A stretch of DNA of 64,000 bases from Gordonia iterans (GCF_002993285.1 NZ_CP027433.1:620001-684000); one strand, 5' to 3'. Shown: positions 27,549-39,352, counted from the stretch's first letter. Notes: generated by a model not told the origin, from the sequence alone. Program-made: numbers and translations.

Positions 27549-28336
27549 CAGCGATCGCCGCCCTGGGACTCTGTGCGCTCGCGCTGCTGACGTGGCCGGC
27601 GGGCGGGGCGCTCCGGCGCACGCGGTTGCTGGCGGGGACCCGGACAGGGAGCCCGGTACACCGGCCCGTCGGACTCGCGGTCATGGCGGCGCTTCCGGTG
27701 CTGGCCGTGGTGGCCGGCGTGGGTCCGACAGTGGCAGCGGGAATCGTTGCCGCGCTGTGGTTTTCGAGACGACGTCGGAAGCGCGAGCGACGGTCCCGGG
27801 GGCGGCATGAGGCCGCGCTCCTGCGTGCGCTGTCGGTGATGACCGCTGAGTTGTCGGTCGGCGCTCCGATGGTGACGGCGTGTCGGGTGGCCGCGCAGGA
27901 GGTCGCGCCGGCCGATCTCGCAGTCGCCGACAAGCTCGCACGGATCGCGGCGCGCGTGGAGCTGGGCGGGAGCGTCCACGGGGCTGCGGTCGAGATCGAT
28001 CTGCCGGTACTGAGGAGAATCGGTGATGCGTGGTCGATCTCCGTGCGCAACGGCGTGCCGACGGCATCGCTGCTGGAAGCTCTGCGCAGGGACCTGGTCC
28101 AGCGCGCGGAGTTCGTGGCGCGGACCGAGGCGGGACTGGCGGGACCGCGCGCAACGGCGATGGTGCTGGCCGGACTGCCGGTGCTCGGACTCGGGCTCGG
28201 CGAGTTGATGGGCGCGCACCCTGTCGGTGTGCTGCTGGGGTCGTCGTTCGGCTCGATTCTTCTGGTGCTGGGCGTTGTGCTGGCTGCGGTCGGCGTGGTG
28301 TGGTCGGACGCGATCGTGGACAAGGTGCTGCGGTGA
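27545..28336 (+). CDS. tadB: TadB-like inner-membrane platform protein
   Basis: 263 residues. Hydrophobic segments lie at both ends (about 2-17, 35-60, 205-255), with a central cytoplasmic GspF/T2SSF domain containing LRALSVMTAELSVGAPM and VEIDLPVLRRIGDAW. It should form the membrane platform with TadC. GTG start overlaps tadA by 4 nt; corresponds to Rv3658c. Confidence 0.82.
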   Translation: MTAIAALGLCALALLTWPAGGALRRTRLLAGTRTGSPVHRPVGLAVMAALPVLAVVAGVGPTVAAGIVAALWFSRRRRKRERRSRGRHEAALLRALSVMTAELSVGAPMVTACRVAAQEVAPADLAVADKLARIAARVELGGSVHGAAVEIDLPVLRRIGDAWSISVRNGVPTASLLEALRRDLVQRAEFVARTEAGLAGPRATAMVLAGLPVLGLGLGELMGAHPVGVLLGSSFGSILLVLGVVLAAVGVVWSDAIVDKVLR

Positions 28337-28947
28337 TCGCCGCGGCGGTGCTGTTGGCACTCGGGTGCCTGCTGTGGCCGGGCCCCGGACACTCGCTGGC
28401 TCGGGTGGTCCCGCCGGAATCCGTTGTGCGGTCCGGAACGTGGCGGCTCGACGGCGAACCGCGCTGGCTCAAGCCGAAGGGCGCGGCGGCCGACCCGTTC
28501 GACGTGGCGGCCGCGTACGACCTCCTCGCCGTCTGCCTGCGCGCGGGGCTGCCGGTGTCGCGAGCCGCGGAGGTGACGGCCGACCACGCCCCAGTCCAGC
28601 TTGCGGCGAGTTTTCGCCGTGCCGCGGAACTGCTGGCCCTGGGGGCAGAACCCGAACGCGCGTGGGCGACTGGTCGCGAAGGTGCCGCCGCCCCGGATCC
28701 GCACTTCGACGATCTTGCGATGTTGGCCCGGAGGGCTTCGCGAGCGGGATCGTCGTTGGCCGAAGGCGTCGCGGCGCTTGCCGAGTCGACGAGGGAGCGC
28801 GCGCAGACCGAAGCGCTGGCCCGTGCAGAGAAGGCCGGCGTCACGATCAGCGGCCCGCTCGGACTGTGCTTTCTGCCGGCGTTCGTGTGCCTGGGGATCG
28901 TGCCCGTCGTCGTGGGACTGGCCGGCGGAATGCTCGGCCAGCTCTGA
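28333..28947 (+). CDS. tadC: TadC-like inner-membrane platform protein
   Basis: 204 residues. One N-terminal hydrophobic segment, a T2SSF-like domain (AAYDLLAVCLRAGLPVSRAA, then AMLARRASRAGSSLAEGV) and a C-terminal pair of helices (GPLGLCFLPAFVCLGIVPVV). Partner of TadB in the pilus platform. GTG start overlaps tadB by 4 nt; corresponds to Rv3657c. Confidence 0.82.
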   Translation: MIAAAVLLALGCLLWPGPGHSLARVVPPESVVRSGTWRLDGEPRWLKPKGAAADPFDVAAAYDLLAVCLRAGLPVSRAAEVTADHAPVQLAASFRRAAELLALGAEPERAWATGREGAAAPDPHFDDLAMLARRASRAGSSLAEGVAALAESTRERAQTEALARAEKAGVTISGPLGLCFLPAFVCLGIVPVVVGLAGGMLGQL

Positions 28948-28967
28948 GCCGGAGGCAGGGTGCTCTT

Positions 28968-29021
28968 GGTGATCGAGTAGCCGACGCGAACGAAGTGAGT
29001 GTCGGCGTATCGAGATCACCA
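28968..29021. repeat. 54-bp imperfect palindrome between tadC and the pilin gene
   Basis: It begins TGGTGATCGAG and ends CGAGATCACCA, with inner CCGAC/GTCGG arms around GCGAACGAAGTGAG. The same element, in reverse orientation, is at 53131-53179. A related fragment (TTGATCGAGAGGCGTCGAGATC) follows at about 29053. As RNA it would fold into a long hairpin between tadC and the pilin gene. Confidence 0.8.
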
Positions 29022-29169
29022 GATCCCAGTCGGAGTGTGCTGCGGGAAGGCCGTTGATCGAGAGGCGTCGAGATCTCCCGCGACGGGATCGCCGTCCTCG
29101 GAGGGAACCGAACGGCCTGCGGGCGCGTCTAAACCTATGAACGGTTTCACGCTGAACAAGGGGGACAAG

Positions 29170-29391
29170 ATGAATGACGGCAACTTTGGGTCGCGACTGC
29201 TCGATCGGGCGGGGGCGGAGGTGGCTCGCCTCGCGCACGACGAGGGCGGGATGAGCACCGCCGAATACGCGATCGGGACGATTGCGGCGGCGGCGTTCGG
29301 GGCGATTCTGTACACGGTGGTGACTGGGGACAACATCGTGAGCGCGTTGACGTCGATTATCGGCCGCGCGCTGTCGACGTCAGTGGGATGA
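29170..29391 (+). CDS. DUF4244/Flp-like prepilin (Rv3656c-like)
   Basis: 73 residues. It contains G-MSTAEYAIG, matching the Flp prepilin cleavage rule G/x4-EY with Glu at mature position 5, followed by a long hydrophobic helix (TIAAAAFGAILYTVV). It is the probable major pilin subunit. ATG 29170 is chosen for AAGGGGGA just upstream; an in-frame ATG at 29137 would add 11 residues. No prepilin peptidase gene is visible in the window. The stop overlaps the next start (ATGA). Confidence 0.85.
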   Translation: MNDGNFGSRLLDRAGAEVARLAHDEGGMSTAEYAIGTIAAAAFGAILYTVVTGDNIVSALTSIIGRALSTSVG

Positions 29392-29759
29392 GTCGGTCGT
29401 GGTGGCGGCGGTGTGCGGGGGACGAGACCGCGATGGTGACGGTCGAGGCCGCGTATGCGTTGGCCGCGTTGGCGGTGTTCGTCGTTCTCGGGGTCGGGGC
29501 GCTGGGCGCGGTTACCGCGCATGTGCGGTGTACAGATGCGGCTCGTGAGGTGGCGCGGTTGGCTGCGGCGGGGGATTCGTCGGCGACGGCGGTGGGGGCG
29601 CGGGTGGCGCCCTCGGGTGCCCGGATCGAGGTTCGCAGGGACGGGGAGCAGGTGGTGGTGCGGGTCGTGGCTCGTGTTCCGCTGCTGCCGATGTTCGACG
29701 TCTCCGCGCAGAGTGTCGCTGCGACAGAACCGGAGAGGTCCGAGCCGGTGGTCGGATGA
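29388..29759 (+). CDS. TadE-like pseudopilin (Rv3655c-like)
   Basis: 123 residues. A short basic N-terminus, then AMVTVEAAYALAALAVFVVL, with Glu in the pilin-like position and one TM helix, then a beta-rich extracytoplasmic domain. Minor pilins of this kind support Tad pilus assembly. It overlaps the prepilin by 4 nt. Confidence 0.82.
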   Translation: MSRSWWRRCAGDETAMVTVEAAYALAALAVFVVLGVGALGAVTAHVRCTDAAREVARLAAAGDSSATAVGARVAPSGARIEVRRDGEQVVVRVVARVPLLPMFDVSAQSVAATEPERSEPVVG

Positions 29760-30102
29760 GCGAGGCTTCGCGACTGTTGCCGCTGCGCTGACGATCGCTG
29801 GGTTGGCGGTGCTCCTGATCGCGATGTTCGGTGTCGGAGGGGCGGTGCAGGCGCGACATCGTGCTCAGGCGGCGGCTGATCTGGGTGCTCTGGCGGCGGC
29901 GCGATCGCAGTTGTTCGGTGAGGGTGATCCGTGTGCCCGGGCGAGGGATCTGACGGCGCGGCAGGAGGGTGCGCCGGCGGTGACGGGTTGTGTGCTCGTT
30001 GGCGAGGATGTCGTGGTGACGGTGACTGTCCGGGCGTGGTTGGGCCGGTTCGGGGTTCGGGATGCGGTCGCGCGGGCGCGGGCCGGGCCGGTGGAGGAGT
30101 AG
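29713..30102 (+). CDS. TadG/Rv3654c-like pilus-associated protein
   Basis: 129 residues from GTG 29713. DERGFATVAAALTIAGLAVL is the typical start of this family, followed by the TM helix and RHRAQAAADLGALAAA, the conserved signature. Two Cys (DPCARA, VTGCVL) may form a disulfide. The start is uncertain: no start codon lies at the end of the previous gene in this frame, so a 47-bp overlap with the TadE-like gene is needed. Last gene of the tad operon. Confidence 0.75.
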   Translation: MSLRQNRRGPSRWSDERGFATVAAALTIAGLAVLLIAMFGVGGAVQARHRAQAAADLGALAAARSQLFGEGDPCARARDLTARQEGAPAVTGCVLVGEDVVVTVTVRAWLGRFGVRDAVARARAGPVEE

Positions 30103-30184
30103 CCGGTGGTGTTTCGGTGAGGTCGTCGCGCCCGGAAGCGCTCCGTGCGGGATGACGCCGCTCCAGTGTTTCCTCAGGTCGAGT

Positions 30185-30202
30185 GTCCGGAGGATTCCGG
30201 AC
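30185..30202 (+). terminator. Possible terminator hairpin after the tad operon
   Basis: GTCCGGA (30185-30191) and TCCGGAC (30196-30202) form a 7-bp stem with a 4-nt loop, about 80 bp after the last tad gene. The T-rich tail is weak. Confidence 0.4.
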
Positions 30203-30343
30203 CGGAGTTCGATTTCGTCGCTCTACCTGCACGTTCACAGATTCTTATTCCCGCGGGTTGACGTTGACGTCGCGCTCCTACCGTTGCTGCGGGCTCTCAG
30301 TCGGGGGCTCACACCGTAGAAACACCACGATTTCGGAGTGAGG

Positions 30344-30472
30344 ATGAGACGACGTTTCACCCTTCTGCTCGACGATGTCGCGGCGACGATCGAATTCCTC
30401 GCATCACCTGGCGCTCGGCAGATCACGGCGCAGTCCTTCGCCGTCAACGGCGGTGAGGTGGCGACACGATAG
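30344..30472 (+). pseudogene. C-terminal remnant of a short-chain dehydrogenase
   Basis: A 42-residue reading frame contains DDVAATIEFLASPGARQITA followed by QSFAVNGG. That is the standard last 30 residues of FabG-type short-chain dehydrogenases (region before the final VNGG). No Rossmann motif or catalytic YxxxK is present upstream in any frame. It is best explained as the tail of a deleted gene. The surrounding 30103-30587 interval holds no other gene I can support. Confidence 0.65.
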
Positions 30473-30587
30473 CGGGCTCACCGAAGCCGGCTAGGCTACC
30501 AGCGGAGGCGACCGTCGCCGTCGAGATTGACAGGCGGTGAGCGAGGAACGTCGAATCGCCTCCTCCGTGCTGCGCCAGAGCCTTGGT

Positions 30588-32539
30588 TCACCCGAGGCCG
30601 AACCGCTCGCGCTCGGCGTCACTGAGCGGAGGAGCGGCAGCCTCGATGCGGGACACAGCGTCGGCGGGATCGAGCAGGACCACGAACAGGGAGCCGTGAT
30701 CACCGCCGATCACGACTGCCGAACCGTCGCGGCGGGCGCTTCCGTACCAGCGGCCGGCGCCCGCCGGCCCGATCGGTTCACCCCATTGCGTCGGGGCCGC
30801 CGGGTTCTGGGTGACCACACGACGGCGGTCTGACCGTCGCCGGCCGCGATCAATTGCTTCCCGTCGTTGATGAAGTCGAGGGTGCGGACCGTGCCGCCGC
30901 GCTGCTGACGCCGCTCGGTCAGGAACGCGGGGCGATCATCGTCGACTCGCCAGAATCCGAGTACGCCGCCGTCTCCGCCGGCGACCACGACGTCCCCCGA
31001 CCAGGCCAGAGCGTTGATCGCAGCGGCCGGGCCGCCGGTGGATTCGGCGAGCCTCCGGGGCCGAGCCGGATCAGACACGTCCCACAGGTTGACGTTTCCG
31101 TCGACGCCGCCGGTCACCAAGCGCGTGCCGTCGGGGCTCCAGGCCGCCGAGGTGGCCCAGGTGCCGGCCGAGCCGTGGGTCAGCGGAGGACCCGAGCGGG
31201 TGGCCGCCCCGTCCGGAGCGACCCGCCACAACTGGAACGAGTCGTCGCGCGCCCCGGTCAGCAGCAAGCTTCCGTGCGGTGCGAAGACCGCACGATGCTG
31301 ATCTAGCGTGTCGAGAGCCAGCACCCGCGGTGCGCCCAGTCGACCGTCCCGGCCGACCGCCCGCACTTCGACGGTGCTGCGCCCGGTCGCCACCGCCGAC
31401 AACGTGCCGTCGGCCGACAGCGACAGTTGATCGATCCGGGAGTTCCCGACGGTGTACCCGGCGTCCAGCGGCCGCGGTTGCGACGGGTCGCTGAGATCCC
31501 ACGACAGCAGCGCGTCCCCGGAGCCTCCGGTGAGCATCCGGTCTCCCGCGATCGCCGGCGCGATCACGCGGCCGACATGGCCGCCCAGGACGGTCCCGGG
31601 CAGCGTCCAGATCCGGATGCGTCCATCGGCGCCCGATGTCACCACCCGTTCTCCGTCGGGAGCGAACGTCGCCGAGAACAGCGAACTGGCGGCGCCGCTG
31701 AGCGTGGCGCCCAGCTGGACCGGTATCTCGGGCCGAGCGATACTCCACACTCGCGCCGTGCCGTCGACCGATGCGGAGACCAGACGTCGGCCGTCGGGGC
31801 TGAAACCGACCGCCCAGACGGGGCCGGTGTGCGCGGTGATCGGCATGCCCAGAGGCCGCGGTGCGGCGGGATCACTGACGTCCCACATCTGCACGGTAGT
31901 GTCGTCCGATGCGGTCGCCAGGATGCGGCTGTCGGGGCTGAAGTCCAGACCGTGAACGGTGTCGTGATAGCCGATGATCACTCCGCGCGGCGCAAGAGTC
32001 CGCCCGTCCCACAACCTCGCGGTTCGGTCGGCGCTTCCCGAAGCGATCAGGCCGCCGTCCGGACTCCATGCGACGGTGCGAACGTCCCCGGTGTGCCCGT
32101 CGAGCTCGGCTTCCTGTTCGCCGGTCACCGCGTTCCAGATGCGAACGGAACCGTCCATTCCCGCCGTGGCTAGCCGGCCGCCCGACGGTTCCCACGCGGC
32201 GTACACTACTCGTCCTCGGTGGCCGCGGAGCTCCAGCGGCTGCCGCCCCGAGCCCGGTTCGGTCCAGATCCGGGCCGTGCCGTCGTCGGACGTGGTCGCC
32301 AGCTTCGTAGCGTCGGGAGACCACACGACCGCAGTCAGGAAGCCTCGGTGTCCGCGCAGAACGACGGGATCCTCGTCTGGGCGTACGGTCGTCCAGATCC
32401 TCGCGGCGCCGTCGGAACCTGTCGCAGCGATTCTGGCCCCGTCCGCGCTGACGTCGACCGTGTACACGGCGCCGCTGCCCGACTCGATCTCGCTCGCCAG
32501 CGGCAGGGTCCCTGTGGCGACCAGCCGAGAGCGGTGCAC
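30588..32539 (-). pseudogene. WD40 double-propeller protein, 5'-truncated and frameshifted
   Basis: The main frame (30710-32539) encodes thirteen WD40 repeats, such as GHRGFLTAVVWSPD, GHTGDVRTVAWSPDGG and AHTGPVWAVGFSPDGR, each ending in x-W-[DTNS]. After TAVVWS (near 30820) it goes out of register into Arg-rich sequence. The other frame (30588-30818) supplies RWYGSARRDGSAVVIGGDHG, a fourteenth blade, and a typical tail DPADAVSRIEAAAPPLSDAE. Fourteen blades would complete two seven-bladed propellers. At the N-terminus HRSRLVATGTLPLASE looks like the linker that normally follows an STAND-ATPase or kinase domain; that domain is missing and the upstream sequence is tandem repeat with a stop. Either a pseudogene or a sequencing error explains the frameshift. 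Confidence 0.75.
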
Positions 32540-32579
32540 GTCGGACGGTGGCCTTTCGACACGGTCTCGGCTGGCGCCT

Positions 32580-32680
32580 CGCCCGGCTCAAGGGGCGGCT
32601 GGGCTCAGGGGGCGAGCGGGCGCAAGGGGCGTCCTTTCGACGGGCTCAAGGGGCCAGCGGGCTCAAGGGGCGAGCGGGCT
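32580..32680. repeat. Tandem GGGCTCAAGGGGCGAGC repeats
   Basis: Degenerate copies of a 17-18 bp unit (GGGCTCAAGGGGCGAGC and variants) run between the WD40 fragment and the MFS gene. They supply the stop codon upstream of the WD40 frame, suggesting that the repeat replaced the gene's 5' part. Confidence 0.75.
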
Positions 32681-34287
32681 CAATGAGTAGGGGAATCGGC
32701 GGCTTCGCCGCGGGCCTCCAGTCCGGCCTTCGTCGAGAGGGTGCGGTTGTGCAGGAACAACGACAGCACGAAGCCGACCGCGGCGATGGGCACCAAGTAC
32801 CAGAAGGAAGGAGCCATCGCGTCGACGTAGGCGTTCACCACCTCCGTGTGCAGCGGTTCGGGGAGGTCGCGGACCACGTCCGGGGTCAACTCGCCGTCGC
32901 CCAGACCGGCCGGAAGCTGCGACGGTGGGATCGTCGCCATGACGTCGTGCAGGTTGGTAGCCAGGCGGCTGGTGAACACCGTCCCGAACACCGAGGTGCC
33001 GACCGCGGCGCCGATCTCCCGCAGGAAGTTGTTGGTCGACGTCGCCGTACCGACCTCGGACGGGTCCACCGAGTTCTGCACCGCGATGACGATCGTCTGG
33101 ATCACCAGGCCCATGCCGAAGCCGAGGACGAAGATCATCCCGCCGAACAGGATCATCGACATGCTGCCGGTGATTCGGGTCAGCCAGGCGATGCCGAGCG
33201 TAGTGATCGCCATGCCCACGATCGGGAAGATGCGGTACTTGCCGGTCTTGGTGATCAGCAGGCCCGAACCGATCGCGGTCAGCATCACGCCCGCGGTCAT
33301 CGGCAGCATCAGCAGTCCGGAGTCCGTCGGGCCCACGCCGCGGGCCATCTGCAGGAAGGTCGGCAGAAAGCTCAGGGCCGCGAACATCGTGATGCCCAGG
33401 ACCAGGGCGACCGAGACCGACACGCTGAACACCGGATCCCGGAACAGCCGCAGCGGTACCAGCGGATCATCGACGTGGGTCTCGACGAAGATGAACAACC
33501 CGAACGAGACCACCGTCGCGATCAGCAGGCCCAGCAGCCAGGGATCAGACCAGTCGTACTTCCCGCTGGCGACGATGCTGGGCCAACTGGTCATGAACAC
33601 GATGCCCGCCGTGGCGCCGGCGAGGAACAGTGTGCCGAACCAGTCGAACCGCCGGGCCGGCCGCTGCGTCGGCAGCTTGAGCGCGAAGAAGGCGACGACC
33701 AGGGCGATCAGGCCGATGGGGACGTTCAGCCAGAAGCACCAGCGCCAACCGGGGCCCTCGGTGAACCATCCACCGAGCAGCGGCCCGGCCACCGAGGCGA
33801 TGCCGAAGATCGCGCCCATCGGGCCCATGTACTTGCCGCGATCCCGTGCCGACACGATGTCGGCGATGATCGCCTGCGACAGGATCACCAGGCCGCCGGC
33901 GCCCAGACCCTGGAAGGTCCGCGCCGCGACCAGCATCCAGAACGAGTCGGCCAGCGCCGAACTCAGCGAACCCAGGACGAACACGGCGATGGCGAACAGG
34001 AACGGCCAGCGCCGGCCGATCAGATCGCCGACCTTGCCGTAGATCGGCATGACGATGGCGATCGCCAGCAGATACGACGTGATGATCCAGCCCTCGTGCG
34101 ACACGGCGCCCAGATCGCCGACGATCGTCGGCAGCGCCGTGCTCACCACCGACTGATCGAGCGAGGAGAGGAACATCGCGGCCATCAGTGCCGCGTAGAT
34201 GACGTAGACGAGCTTCTTCTGGATGTGGACTGTCGCGTCGTCGTCGTCGCTCGTGTCGGCAGTCGCCGCCGGTCGGGGATCGGTCAC
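32680..34287 (-). CDS. MFS exporter, DHA2 (14-TM, EmrB/QacA) family
   Basis: 535 residues, 14 predicted TM helices. Motif A is YGKVGDLIGRRWPF. Motif C is GIASVAGPLLGGWFTE. The loop SSLDQSVVSTALPTI carries the DHA2 motif with Asp in TM1. This family exports drugs, lipids or metabolites with proton antiport. The substrate is unknown. The start is GTG 34287 with TAGGCT 6 nt upstream. It is downstream of pknG on the same strand but separated by 106 bp and has its own promoter. Confidence 0.88.
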   Translation of the reverse strand: MTDPRPAATADTSDDDDATVHIQKKLVYVIYAALMAAMFLSSLDQSVVSTALPTIVGDLGAVSHEGWIITSYLLAIAIVMPIYGKVGDLIGRRWPFLFAIAVFVLGSLSSALADSFWMLVAARTFQGLGAGGLVILSQAIIADIVSARDRGKYMGPMGAIFGIASVAGPLLGGWFTEGPGWRWCFWLNVPIGLIALVVAFFALKLPTQRPARRFDWFGTLFLAGATAGIVFMTSWPSIVASGKYDWSDPWLLGLLIATVVSFGLFIFVETHVDDPLVPLRLFRDPVFSVSVSVALVLGITMFAALSFLPTFLQMARGVGPTDSGLLMLPMTAGVMLTAIGSGLLITKTGKYRIFPIVGMAITTLGIAWLTRITGSMSMILFGGMIFVLGFGMGLVIQTIVIAVQNSVDPSEVGTATSTNNFLREIGAAVGTSVFGTVFTSRLATNLHDVMATIPPSQLPAGLGDGELTPDVVRDLPEPLHTEVVNAYVDAMAPSFWYLVPIAAVGFVLSLFLHNRTLSTKAGLEARGEAADSPTH

Positions 34288-34299
34288 CCGGCCAGCCTA
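34288..34299 (-). promoter_or_regulatory. Leaderless promoter of the MFS exporter
   Basis: TAGGCT (34299-34294, minus strand), 6 nt, GTG 34287. Confidence 0.45.
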
Positions 34300-34393
34300 G
34301 GACGACGGCGGGCGAGTCCGGGGCAGATCGTCGTGCGATGTCGCGCAGTCGGCACGGATCATCGCCTCGTGACTCGGCGCGGGGTGGAAGAAC

Positions 34394-36844
<2,451 letters not shown>

Positions 36845-37825
36845 TCAATCCCGGTAGAAGGTCGGAGGCGGATCGGCGGGCCCGAGGTCGGCGAGCCATC
36901 GGTCGTACGCGCGTCGCCAGCTGCCGTCGGCACGACGTTCGGCGAGCACACCGTTGACGAACCGCACCATATCGGTCTGGCCGAGCGGGATCCCGACCCC
37001 GTAGTACTCGACCCCGATCGGGTCCCCGACGATGCGGACCCACGGATCCTGTGTCGCGATCCCGGACAAGAGCGGTCCGTCGCCGGCGATCGCGTCGACC
37101 TGGCCCTGCTGCATCAGGACCAGGCAGTCGGCCCAGCTGTTGGTGCTGACGATCTCGGCGGTCGGGACGCGGCGCTGGATCCGCGTGATCGACGTCGAGT
37201 TGCGGGTGGCACAGACCGACTTGTGCGCGAGGCCGGCGACGTTCTCGATCCCCGAGTTCCGGTAGACCAGGATCCGTTGCGACGCCGTGTAGTACGGGGC
37301 GGAGAAGTCCACCGACTCGCGCCGGCTGCAGGTGATGCTCATGGATTTGACCACCACGTCGACGTCGCCGTTCTGCAGTGCGGTGACCCGGTCGCCGGTC
37401 GACAGAATCCGGTACTCGATGCGGACGTCGCCGAAGATCGCCTGGGAGATCCAGTGCGCCACGTCGACGTCGAACCCTTCGATGTCGCCGGAGATCGGGT
37501 CGCGGAAGCTGAGCGGGTTGCTTCCGATGTCGGTGCCGACCACCAGGCGCCCGCGCGAGGCGATGCGCGCCATCGTCGAGCCGCGCGGCATCTCTCCGGG
37601 CACCGGCATCTGCGCGGGCGGGCGCAAGCTGGCGGTCGCATCGCACGACGCGGAATCGATCCCCTCCGGGGTCTGCGCCCCGAACGATGCTCCCGGCGGC
37701 ACCGGCACGTCGGCACTGGTGGTGGGCGGCTCGTTGGCGGTCAGTTCCGGCGCCGAGCAGCCGGCCAGCGTCAGTACGACGACGACCAGGCCCGCCAGCG
37801 CCGCAGTGGCGCGTGTGCCCCTCAT
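36845..37825 (-). CDS. glnH: GlnH, amino-acid-binding lipoprotein
   Basis: 326 residues. Lipobox LAGC (Cys23) makes it a lipoprotein on the outer membrane face. The rest is a periplasmic binding protein of family 3 (LVVGTDIGSNPLSFRD, GFDVDVAHWI, FSAPYYTASQ). In mycobacteria it binds Asp/Glu and signals through GlnX to PknG rather than feeding an ABC importer; no permease gene is nearby, which fits. The start overlaps glnX by 4 nt (ATGA). Confidence 0.93.
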   Translation of the reverse strand: MRGTRATAALAGLVVVVLTLAGCSAPELTANEPPTTSADVPVPPGASFGAQTPEGIDSASCDATASLRPPAQMPVPGEMPRGSTMARIASRGRLVVGTDIGSNPLSFRDPISGDIEGFDVDVAHWISQAIFGDVRIEYRILSTGDRVTALQNGDVDVVVKSMSITCSRRESVDFSAPYYTASQRILVYRNSGIENVAGLAHKSVCATRNSTSITRIQRRVPTAEIVSTNSWADCLVLMQQGQVDAIAGDGPLLSGIATQDPWVRIVGDPIGVEYYGVGIPLGQTDMVRFVNGVLAERRADGSWRRAYDRWLADLGPADPPPTFYRD

Positions 37826-39267
37826 CGGTACTCACCGATCCGAGGGATCAGACCGGCCGCGACCGTGATCGCCGCCAGCACGCACAGCCAGCCGATTCCG
37901 GTTCCGGTGTATCCGAGCAGTTGCTGGGAGCTGTGGATGTTGTCGCGGAACGTCGAGCGCGTCTGGTCGATGGCGTCGAGCAGGGAATCGTTCACTTGGG
38001 TGTACCCGGTCGCCGTGCTGATGTCCCCGGCGCCGATGGTGAGCGCCCGGGCGGCCACGAAGTCGCCGGCGGCGAGTCGCTGCGCCACCTCCTGGTGCGA
38101 GCGGTCCCACGCGGCGAGTGACACCTGCACCTGGCGCAGCGGTTCAGCCACGCCGGGGTCGTGGCCGTGCTCGGCGAGCAGCGTGTCGGTCTTGCCCCGA
38201 ATCTGGGCGATCGCCGCGTTGAAGTCGCGGTCGAGCTGCCCCGGATCAGAGCGCCGGACCAGGCTCAGCGTCTCCGCGGAGCGGGCCTGCTGCGTCAGGA
38301 TCCGCATGGTGGTCAACTCGTGCAGGGGCTCGGCGCCGGAGTTCTTCGCGGTGTTGGCCGCCGCCACCGACGTGAGGCCGGTGACGAGCAGCCAGACGGT
38401 GCCCAGTCCGAGCGCGGTGAGCGAGGCGATGATGCCGAGGTTGAAGTGCCTCCGGGTGCGGCGCGCCAGGTAGCGGCCGCTGCCGACGATCATCCCGATG
38501 GTCGCGAAGAGTGCGACGTAGACCCCCCACGGCGGCACCGTGAGGGTGCGCTGCGGTTCGGAGATGGCGGCCGAACGCTGATTGTAGAGTCGTTGCGCCG
38601 CAGGGAGAATGGTCTCCTGCATCAGACTCGACGCCTGCACCAGATATGCCGAGCCGACTGGATTGCCGAGCCGGTTGTTGGTGCGCGCGGTCTCGATCGC
38701 ACCGGTGTAGACCGGAATGTGCACGGCCATCGCGTCCAGGTCCTCGCGGACCGATACACCGGCCCCCGGGCCCGAGTTGGCGGCCAGGCCCCCGCCGTCG
38801 GCGGACGCAACCAGGGAGGTGCCCGAGCTGGCGATCGCGTCGGCGTACAGGCGGCGCAGGTCGGGCGACTCGCGGCCGCCGGAGATGAACGCGGAGTTCG
38901 CGGCCGCGTCGGCCACCGACAGCGAGCTGTAGAGGACCTCCGCGGACTCCGCGAGCGGCTCGCTCCGGTCGATCAGGGACTCCAGGGTCTGGCTGCGTTC
39001 GTTGAGGACCGCCGACGAATACCATCCGGTCAGCAGACAGGCGAGCATCATGGCGACCATCACCACGACGAGCTTCCCCGGGGTGGTGAGTGCGTAGAAC
39101 TTGAACGCGGCGATCGGTGAGCTGGCGCGTTCGCGAGTGAGTGCGGCGATCTCCCGCCGGTCGGCGATCACTTGGCGCAGGCGGGGATTGGCCTGCGTGG
39201 ATTCGGGGAGGACGTTCCTCCCGGCATGCGTCAGCGCGCTGCGTACGGTCGACCTCTGCGCGCACAC
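37822..39267 (-). CDS. glnX: GlnX, transmembrane signal transducer (Rv0412c-like)
   Basis: 481 residues with four TM helices: about 64-84, 245-262, 280-302 and 455-475. Two large extracytoplasmic helical domains lie between TM1-TM2 and TM3-TM4, and TM3 follows a short basic cytoplasmic loop (RYLARRTRRHF). It is thought to relay GlnH binding to PknG. GTG start with AGGGAGG about 11 nt upstream. First gene of the operon and divergent from mutT3. Confidence 0.88.
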   Translation of the reverse strand: MCAQRSTVRSALTHAGRNVLPESTQANPRLRQVIADRREIAALTRERASSPIAAFKFYALTTPGKLVVVMVAMMLACLLTGWYSSAVLNERSQTLESLIDRSEPLAESAEVLYSSLSVADAAANSAFISGGRESPDLRRLYADAIASSGTSLVASADGGGLAANSGPGAGVSVREDLDAMAVHIPVYTGAIETARTNNRLGNPVGSAYLVQASSLMQETILPAAQRLYNQRSAAISEPQRTLTVPPWGVYVALFATIGMIVGSGRYLARRTRRHFNLGIIASLTALGLGTVWLLVTGLTSVAAANTAKNSGAEPLHELTTMRILTQQARSAETLSLVRRSDPGQLDRDFNAAIAQIRGKTDTLLAEHGHDPGVAEPLRQVQVSLAAWDRSHQEVAQRLAAGDFVAARALTIGAGDISTATGYTQVNDSLLDAIDQTRSTFRDNIHSSQQLLGYTGTGIGWLCVLAAITVAAGLIPRIGEYR

Positions 39268-39352
39268 GACTGATGCCCTCCCTGCCGTACTTTCACCCTA
39301 GTCGGCAAACCCGTGCGGCACGCGCGCACCCGGTACCGTGTTGGGCAATACG

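Noticed and set aside
26623..29238. An 871-residue minus-strand ORF
   Set aside because: Antisense to the tad operon; Arg/Ser/Pro-rich with no recognisable domain.
30103..30343. Possible gene between the tad operon and the dehydrogenase remnant
   Set aside because: Only short frames without conserved features or a ribosome site; a tandem TTGACG near 30258 lacks a well-spaced -10.
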